Assembly (NCBI GenBank): GCA_023391005.1
Contig: JAEWBS010000107.1
Span: 1-40,412, forward strand
Source of the DNA: Bacillota bacterium
Lineage (GTDB): Bacteria > Bacillota > Clostridia > Oscillospirales > Ruminococcaceae
Length of the DNA: 40,412 nt
Direction: 5' to 3'
A program made the position numbers and the translations under genes. Each line of letters starts with the position of its first letter. Positions within the stretch are counted from its first letter, which is position 1. The notes beneath the pieces were generated by a model that made no database searches, was not told the DNA's origin, and saw only the letters and a program-made list of their open reading frames with translations. Of the stretch, positions 33,197-40,412 are shown piece by piece.

Positions 33197-33226
33197 TATC
33201 GTGCGGCTTGAAAGGACGGAGGTCTT

Positions 33227-34015
33227 GTGCAGGTTATAACCGAAGAAGCGGTGCGGCAGATGGTGTATAAGCAAAAGCTCACCGAGATTGCGGTTGCACC
33301 CAAAGATTTTATCAGCGTTGAGGCAGTGCGCTATATCCGTGAAAAGGGGCTGAAAATCGTTTCGTCAGGCATGCCGGCAGACAAGAGCTGGCCTGCGGTG
33401 AACAGCGATATTCGCCCTGCGAGTGCAAACGGCAAAAACCCGCGCTTAAACGATGCCGTTACCGGGCGGATCTATGACGAAAAGCCGGAGCACATGACCC
33501 ATCTGCATGCAAAGGTACTGGTGCCTAAAAACCACCCCAGAATCGTGCTGCGCGGCAAGCTCGACAGTTTTGAGGCCGAGCTGGTTGTGGCAATGGTGCG
33601 CGCAAAGGCAGAGAGCAGGCAGCGACTGGTTGCAGATTTAAACGAGCTGTTGTCTCTGGCGCGGCGCATTCTGGCCGCAGAGGTCACTGAAAAGCCGCTG
33701 GAGGAACAGCCGCTGCTGGGGCTGGACAGCACCGGACTGCGCGAGGCGTCACACAACCCGCAGGCGCGGTTTAACAGGGGGCATATTCTGCCGTCAGAGG
33801 CGCTGTCGCTTACGGGCGCGACGCTGAATTTATTTCGTACGCGGGTCAGAGAGGTTGAACTGGCGGCGATGGATGCCTTTTGGCAGGGTGGTAAAATAGA
33901 GCGCTCCGACCTTATCAAGGCGCTTAACCGCATGAGCAGCGCCTGCTATATCATGATGTTCTTTGAGTTAGCGGGACGTTATACCCCACAGACTAAAGCG
34001 GAGGGACCACAATGA
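33227..34015 (+). CDS. eutT: Corrinoid adenosyltransferase EutT (no Cys metal motif)
   Basis: 262 residues. The N-terminal module (about 1-45: ITEEAVRQMVYKQK, then ISVEAVRYIREKGLKIV) is followed by the EutT core: THLHAKVLVPKNHPRIVLRG, NPQARFNRGHILPSEA, LNLFRTRVREVE, ALNRMSSACYIMMF. It adenosylates cobalamin for EutBC. The enterobacterial H-x11-CCxxC metal site is absent: the region 65-88 has no cysteine. This resembles Listeria-type EutT as I recall. GTG 33227 follows GGACGGAGG. It overlaps pduL by four bases. Confidence 0.9.
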   Translation: MQVITEEAVRQMVYKQKLTEIAVAPKDFISVEAVRYIREKGLKIVSSGMPADKSWPAVNSDIRPASANGKNPRLNDAVTGRIYDEKPEHMTHLHAKVLVPKNHPRIVLRGKLDSFEAELVVAMVRAKAESRQRLVADLNELLSLARRILAAEVTEKPLEEQPLLGLDSTGLREASHNPQARFNRGHILPSEALSLTGATLNLFRTRVREVELAAMDAFWQGGKIERSDLIKALNRMSSACYIMMFFELAGRYTPQTKAEGPQ

Positions 34016-34896
34016 ACCAACAGGAAATCGGTGAGATTATCGCCAGAGTGGTCGGGGAAATCATTGCCAGACCACAGGTGGGACAGACGCTGCCTGCCGA
34101 AGTCTCGGCACGGCATGTGCATCTGTCTGCGCAGCATGTTGCGGCGTTGTTTGGTGCGGGGCATAACCTGACGCCTAAACGCCCCCTTTCTCAGCCGGGA
34201 CAGTTCCTTTGCGAAGAGCGGGTGGACATTGTTACCTCAAAGGGGATTTTTCGCAACGTTGCCATACTGGGGCCGGTGCGCGAGCGCACGCAGGTTGAGC
34301 TTTCGCACTCCGACGCCAAGGCGCTGGGGGTCGGCGCGCCGGTGCGGCTGTCAGGCGATCTTGATGGTGCGGGCTGTGTCCATCTTGTTTCTGCCGTCGG
34401 CATGCTTACGGTGCCCAATTCCGTTATTGTGGCACAGAACCACATTCATATGACGCCCAACGATGCCGCGCGTTATGGCGTTACCGACAAAGAGGTGGTG
34501 CGGGTAACAATGTCCACCGCCCGGCCGTTGACTTTTGATACTGTTCTGGTACGCGTGAGCGACAGCGCCGCGCTGGCACTGCACATTGATGTGGATGAAG
34601 CCAACGCCTGCGCCTTTACCGACGGCGATACCGCGCTGCTGCTTAAGGATAGCGGTGGCGTATCTGCCGCCCCGATACACACACCGGCGAGACCCAAGGC
34701 GGCAGCTGTCGTTGCTTCAACTCCGATACCGGTAATACAAGCCTTGGACAAAAAGCCCCTGTTGATCACCGAGGCGGTCGCCAAGGCCATGCTGACCGAC
34801 GGTCAGAAGACGGTGACGCTCTGCAAGAACGCGATTCTAACCCCAATGGCCCGGGATGTGTTTTGTGCCGCGCGGATCAGTGTTGAGAGAAAGTAA
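34012..34896 (+). CDS. pduL: PduL-type phosphate propanoyl/acetyltransferase with C-terminal extension
   Basis: 294 residues. The N-terminal amphipathic helix (MNQQEIGEIIARVVGEII) is an encapsulation peptide. The PduL core (about 25-215) has zinc-site motifs VSARHVHLS and NHIHMTPNDA. It converts acetyl-CoA to acetyl phosphate and recycles CoA in the lumen. After a Pro/Ala linker comes an extra module of about 48 residues (KPLLITEAVAKAML through ILTPMARDVFCAARISVE), absent from the minimal PduL, that resembles the N-terminus of EutT in this operon. The start overlaps the eutT stop (ATGA). EutD (Pta) is absent, so PduL takes its place. Confidence 0.93.
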   Translation: MNQQEIGEIIARVVGEIIARPQVGQTLPAEVSARHVHLSAQHVAALFGAGHNLTPKRPLSQPGQFLCEERVDIVTSKGIFRNVAILGPVRERTQVELSHSDAKALGVGAPVRLSGDLDGAGCVHLVSAVGMLTVPNSVIVAQNHIHMTPNDAARYGVTDKEVVRVTMSTARPLTFDTVLVRVSDSAALALHIDVDEANACAFTDGDTALLLKDSGGVSAAPIHTPARPKAAAVVASTPIPVIQALDKKPLLITEAVAKAMLTDGQKTVTLCKNAILTPMARDVFCAARISVERK

Positions 34897-34912
34897 ATGA
34901 GGAGGGCAGGCT

Positions 34913-35179
34913 ATGCTGATTTGTGAAGTGATTGGCCACGTGTGGGCCACAAAAAAAGAACCGGCATTAAGCGGCATGAAGCTGATGGTGGTGCGGCAGC
35001 TCTCGCCGGACGGCAGCCCCCTGAAAAGCACCATGGTGGCGGCTGACGTGGTGGGCGCGGGTATCGGTGAGCGGGTGCTGGTGGTCAGCGGCAGCACAGC
35101 GCGCAGAGCGCTGGGCAGCAATGAGCCGCCGATAGACGCCGCTATCGTCGGCATTATAGACAGCGTCGAAGCCCGATGA
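34913..35179 (+). CDS. eutN: Microcompartment vertex protein EutN
   Basis: 88 residues, the pentameric EutN/CcmL domain: VIGHVWATKKEPALSGMKLM, AADVVGAGIGERVLVVSGSTARRA and DAAIVGIIDSVE. It caps the icosahedral vertices. GAGGAGGG precedes ATG 34913. It lies 17 bases after pduL. Confidence 0.94.
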   Translation: MLICEVIGHVWATKKEPALSGMKLMVVRQLSPDGSPLKSTMVAADVVGAGIGERVLVVSGSTARRALGSNEPPIDAAIVGIIDSVEAR

Positions 35180-35221
35180 ACGGCGGCGCACACTGTTCGG
35201 CATTAAAAGTGGGTGAATAAA

Positions 35222-35569
35222 TTGAGTGAAGAAAAGCAGCGTATTATACAGGAGTTTGTGCCCGGCAAGCAGGTGACGCTGGCGCATGTCATCGCAAACC
35301 CTGTACCCGAGCTTTATAAAAAACTTGGCATCACTGGTGAGTACGTGGGGGCTATCGGTATTCTCACCATCACCCCAAGCGAGGGCGCCATTATTGCAGC
35401 GGACGTTGCCACAAAAGCCGCGGCGGTAAATATCGCATTTGTCGACCGCTTTTCGGGTTCGGTAGTTATTTCGGGCGATGTTGAAAGTGTAGAGGCTGCT
35501 TTGGCTGGTGTCATACGGGTGCTGGGCGGGTTGTTGGGCTTTGCCGACGTCCCTGTTACCAAAACCTGA
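35222..35569 (+). CDS. eutS: Microcompartment shell protein EutS
   Basis: 115 residues, a circularly permuted BMC protein with EutS hallmarks: VPGKQVTLAHVIANP, YKKLGI, EYVGAIGILTITPSEGAIIA and IAFVDRFSGSVVISGDVESVE. TTG 35222 (MSEEKQRIIQEF) is chosen because AGTGGGTG lies seven bases upstream and it matches the usual N-terminus. GTG at 35213 would add three residues. It forms bent hexamers that can curve the shell. Confidence 0.92.
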   Translation: MSEEKQRIIQEFVPGKQVTLAHVIANPVPELYKKLGITGEYVGAIGILTITPSEGAIIAADVATKAAAVNIAFVDRFSGSVVISGDVESVEAALAGVIRVLGGLLGFADVPVTKT

Positions 35570-35588
35570 TGTCAAAAGAGGATAAGCG

Positions 35589-36035
35589 ATGAAAAGGGTT
35601 ATGTTAATTGGGCGCACCAATGCGGGCAAGACCAGCTTTTGTCAGGCTGTACGCGAGGGGCAGCTACATTATAAAAAGACACAGACAATAGAGATAGTCA
35701 ACAACGCCATAGACACCCCCGGCGAATATGTTGAGAACAGGGCATTTTATAAAGCGCTTCTGGTCACTTCGGCTGATGCCGACTGTGTGGTATTGGTACA
35801 GTCCTGTATTGACCCGCAGTCGAGCTTTGCGCCGGGGGTATGCGGTATGTTTAATAAGCCCACCGTTGGACTGGTGACTAAGATTGATGCCGCAGAAAGC
35901 CGAAAAGATATTGAAACAGCGCACGATTGGCTGGCGCTGACGGGCTGCGAGAAGATTTTTCACATCAGCAGCCTGACCGGAGAAGGCTTAATGGAAGTAC
36001 AAAGCTATCTAGAAAGCAATGATCTCTGGGATTAA
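35589..36035 (+). CDS. eutP: EutP small GTPase-like protein
   Basis: 148 residues. The P-loop GRTNAGKT is at residues 8-15, with DTPGEYVENRAFYKAL (G3) and TKID (G4). Salmonella EutP and EutQ have been reported as acetate kinases acting on acetyl phosphate. That role would complete acetyl-CoA to acetate with ATP here, and a regulatory GTPase role is the alternative. In many Firmicutes eutP heads the locus. Here it is last. AAAGAGG precedes ATG 35589. Confidence 0.9.
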   Translation: MKRVMLIGRTNAGKTSFCQAVREGQLHYKKTQTIEIVNNAIDTPGEYVENRAFYKALLVTSADADCVVLVQSCIDPQSSFAPGVCGMFNKPTVGLVTKIDAAESRKDIETAHDWLALTGCEKIFHISSLTGEGLMEVQSYLESNDLWD

Positions 36036-36125
36036 AGCATCTGTCGCGATGTAATTATGGGCGTAACGCCGTATGCCGAGCCACCAGAAAAAACAGGCTA
36101 TTTCAGGTGTTTGTGTTAGGCGGAG

Positions 36126-36172
36126 CCTTTATAACTCATTTAGAGTGGTTTTATAAAGGGTTGTTTTGTGTA
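36126..36172 (+). terminator. Hairpin after eutP, probable operon terminator
   Basis: CCTTTATAA (36126-36134) pairs with TTATAAAGG (36151-36159), with CTC/GAG inside and a T-rich tract GTTGTTTTGTG after it. A second inverted repeat CTGTTAA/TTAACAG lies at 36203-36225. Confidence 0.55.
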
Positions 36173-36237
36173 TTAAAAGTATATTGGCAAAATTATGACA
36201 GTCTGTTAAAAGACTTTATTAACAGGTTCTAACAAAT

Positions 36238-36273
36238 AGAGCGAGGCTTACGCTGATGCATAAGCCCCGTTCT
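36238..36273. terminator. Bidirectional terminator between eutP and clpB
   Basis: 36238-36250 pairs with 36261-36273: 12 of 13 positions (core GGCTTA/TAAGCC, one A-C mismatch), ten-base loop. T-rich stretches lie on both sides, so it can serve eut on the plus strand and clpB on the minus strand. Confidence 0.75.
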
Positions 36274-36314
36274 TTGTCGTATAGTTGATCAGCCGCCTCA
36301 GCTCTAACCTGTCG

Positions 36315-38921
<2,607 letters not shown>

Positions 38922-38973
38922 AACAATCTCTCCTTTACATTTGTGTTAACTTTATTATATTCCTGTAACCATC

Positions 38974-39017
38974 CAAATGTATGAACCAATTGTAAATTAA
39001 TTAGCACTCAATACAAA
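38974..39017 (-). promoter_or_regulatory. clpB promoter region overlapping CIRCE
   Basis: On the minus strand TTGTAT (within the CIRCE spacer), 16 bases, then TACAAT form one candidate promoter. A closer TATAAT lies about 30 bases before the start codon without a good -35 box. The first arrangement would be blocked by HrcA. Confidence 0.45.
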
Positions 39018-39027
39018 AGAGTGCTAA
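39001..39027. promoter_or_regulatory. Perfect CIRCE element (HrcA operator)
   Basis: TTAGCACTC (39001-39009), a nine-base spacer, and GAGTGCTAA (39019-39027) match the CIRCE consensus exactly. HrcA represses heat-shock genes through this site. It lies about 80 bases before clpB, so clpB belongs to the HrcA regulon here. Confidence 0.96.
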
Positions 39028-39124
39028 TTAATTTTCGGGCAGATAAAATAGTACGGTCTTATTGTGGCTGCTGTTAAAATGTGTTATTCTGGAAAAGTAC
39101 AAAATGATCTGTCTGGAGGTTTTT

Positions 39125-40072
39125 ATGATGAAGCTGGTATTCTTAGAGCCGCTTGGCATCCCGCAGCAAAAGCTGGAGGCGATGGCCCGCGAAAAGCTGG
39201 GCGATCGGGCCGAGCTGGTTTTTTACGACACCCGCGCCGAGGACGCCCCGACGCTGATCGCGCGCAGTCAGGACGCAGATATCGTCGTGCTGTCCAATTT
39301 CAAATATCGCGAGGAGGTGCTGTCTCAGTGCCCCAAGCTTAAAATGATCTGCGTTGCCTTCACGGGCGTCGATCATGTGGATATGGCCTATTGCCGCGCC
39401 CACGATATCACCGTTTGCAACTGCGCCGGTTATTCCACGGTGGCGGTTGCCGATCTTGTATTCGGTCTTGTGATCGCACTGCAACGGCGACTGGTTGCCT
39501 GTGATAGGGTCGTGCGCGAAGAAGGGACCAAAAACGGCCTCGTCGGCTTTGAGCTTGAGGGTAAAAAATTCGGCGTGATCGGTACCGGCGCCATCGGCCT
39601 GCGTGTCGCGAAAATTGCGCAGGCGTTTGGCTGCGAGGTGCTGGCCTACAGTCGCACCCAAAAGGCGGTCGAGGGCGTCACTTATGCCGATCTTGATACG
39701 CTGCTTGCCACCTGCGACATCATCTCGCTGCATCTGCCGCAGAATGCCGAGACGGTCGGGCTGATCGGCAAAGAACAGCTCGCGCGCATGAAGAAGAACG
39801 CGATTTTGATCAACACCGCGCGCGGCCCCATCGTTGATAGCGCGGCGCTCGCGCAGGCGCTCAAAGACGGCGTTATTGCCGGCGCGGGTGTGGATGTGTT
39901 CGAGGTCGAGCCGCCGGTTGCCGCCGATCATCCGCTGTTCTCGGCTCCCAACCTGATTGCGTCGCCGCATGTGGCCTTTGCAACAGCTGAGTCGATGCAA
40001 AAGCGCGCGGTCATCGTTATGGAAAATCTTGAGGCGTATTTAAACGGCGCGCCCCAAAATGTTGTAAAATAA
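39125..40072 (+). CDS. D-isomer-specific 2-hydroxyacid dehydrogenase
   Basis: About 315 residues. The NAD-binding Rossmann motif GTGAIGLRVAKIAQAFG, the catalytic Arg in NTARGPIVD, Glu in FEVEPP and His in SPHVAFAT identify the family. It reduces a 2-oxoacid or oxidises a D-2-hydroxyacid. Substrate is not clear: D-lactate, glycerate/hydroxypyruvate and phosphoglycerate are all possible, and no C-terminal ACT domain is present. GGAGG (39115-39119) supports ATG 39125 or 39128. It stands alone, transcribed away from clpB. Confidence 0.9.
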   Translation: MMKLVFLEPLGIPQQKLEAMAREKLGDRAELVFYDTRAEDAPTLIARSQDADIVVLSNFKYREEVLSQCPKLKMICVAFTGVDHVDMAYCRAHDITVCNCAGYSTVAVADLVFGLVIALQRRLVACDRVVREEGTKNGLVGFELEGKKFGVIGTGAIGLRVAKIAQAFGCEVLAYSRTQKAVEGVTYADLDTLLATCDIISLHLPQNAETVGLIGKEQLARMKKNAILINTARGPIVDSAALAQALKDGVIAGAGVDVFEVEPPVAADHPLFSAPNLIASPHVAFATAESMQKRAVIVMENLEAYLNGAPQNVVK

Positions 40073-40336
40073 GCTTGGCAATGATCGTGCTGTCTGTTCC
40101 GTCCACACAACCGCCGAATACGCGAATCGGCTGCCGCCTGCACCTTTTTGGGGGTGTTATGCAATTTATGCGGAGGCGATCCTGCAAATAGATCGTTAAA
40201 ATATCTAAAAATTCGACGTTTTATTTGTGGCTGATGTGTACACAAGCCAATCTTTTTAAGAATACGCGCCACCCATTGAAATTTACTTTCCGATCGTATA
40301 GAATGAAACTATCGACGTGACAGGGGGCGAGCAGCC
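40073..40336 (+). other. Intergenic region with a strong promoter near its end
   Basis: No gene seen. It contains weak hairpins (CCGA/TCGG, CACC/GGTG) with no clear T-tract, so the end of the dehydrogenase transcript is not defined, and then the promoter at 40276-40304. Confidence 0.5.
40276..40304 (+). promoter_or_regulatory. Sigma-A type promoter
   Basis: TTGAAA (40276-40281), 17-base spacer, TAGAAT (40299-40304). Both boxes match five of six. It points at the open frame at 40337. Confidence 0.6.
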
Positions 40337-40412
40337 ATGGCGCTTATCTTAGCAGGATGTCCAAATTCAGGGGCTTTTTGCGCGAAAATGCGCCTTGTGT
40401 GCCACGCTTATA
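40337..40412 (+). CDS. Start of an unidentified gene (runs out of the window)
   Basis: ATG 40337 preceded by AGGGGG (40322-40327), open for 25 codons to the window end. The product begins MALILAGCPNSG, like the start of a P-loop GTPase, but the following AFCAKMRL lacks the GK(T/S) step, so the resemblance may be chance or point to a frameshift. Too short to identify. Confidence 0.35.
   Translation, partial: MALILAGCPNSGAFCAKMRLVCHAY

Noticed and set aside
39143..40000. 285-residue minus-strand frame opposite the dehydrogenase
   Set aside because: It mirrors the dehydrogenase coding frame. The plus-strand protein has all catalytic motifs.

Overview
The window comes from a Gram-positive member of the Bacillota, most likely a clostridial (Oscillospirales-like) anaerobe. 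Reasons seen in the sequence: strong AGGAGG-type ribosome binding sites with ATG, GTG and TTG starts, GC-rich coding DNA with AT-rich promoters, a perfect CIRCE operator, RNase J, GdpP, mini-RNase III, an FtsH next to tilS-hpt, and a Firmicutes-style ethanolamine (eut) locus controlled by an ANTAR antiterminator. The exact genus cannot be told from this sequence alone.

Layout. 1-14.9 kb is housekeeping: the 3' part of rnjA, then gdpP-rplI-dnaB-tilS-hpt-ftsH, a pair of M16 (insulinase-like) proteins, lgt, a small Cys/Gly membrane protein, and rplU-rpmA behind a strong promoter and a structured leader. 15-18.6 kb holds obgE, mini-RNase III and two tandem YitT-family membrane proteins. 18.9-24.5 kb is an accessory catabolic cassette: a TRAP transporter (DctP, DctQ, DctM), an RraA-like aldolase-fold protein, a nitrilase-superfamily amidase and a GntR/FCD regulator, with matching candidate operators at both the transporter and the regulator promoters. 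24.8-36.0 kb is a compact ethanolamine-utilisation microcompartment operon: eutV-eutW-[leader]-eutA-eutB-eutC-eutL-eutE-eutM-eutM'-eutT-pduL-eutN-eutS-eutP. 36.3-38.9 kb is clpB on the minus strand under a CIRCE element, followed by a D-2-hydroxyacid dehydrogenase and the start of an unidentified gene.

How the eut genes work together: EutW senses a signal and passes phosphate to EutV, which should bind paired RNA hairpins in the eutA leader and prevent termination. EutBC (reactivated by EutA, with cofactor made by EutT) splits ethanolamine to acetaldehyde and ammonia inside a shell of EutL, two EutM paralogues, EutS and EutN. EutE makes acetyl-CoA, PduL makes acetyl phosphate, and EutP may make acetate. 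No eutH, eutG, eutQ, eutJ or eutK is present.

The most unusual feature is the regulator itself. EutV carries two ungapped, 50-residue-spaced ANTAR-like modules in tandem, and both hairpin loops in its apparent RNA target (AATAGG and AACAGG) share the same deviation from the loop expected from enterococcal EutV targets. This suggests a variant single-chain double-ANTAR antitermination system.
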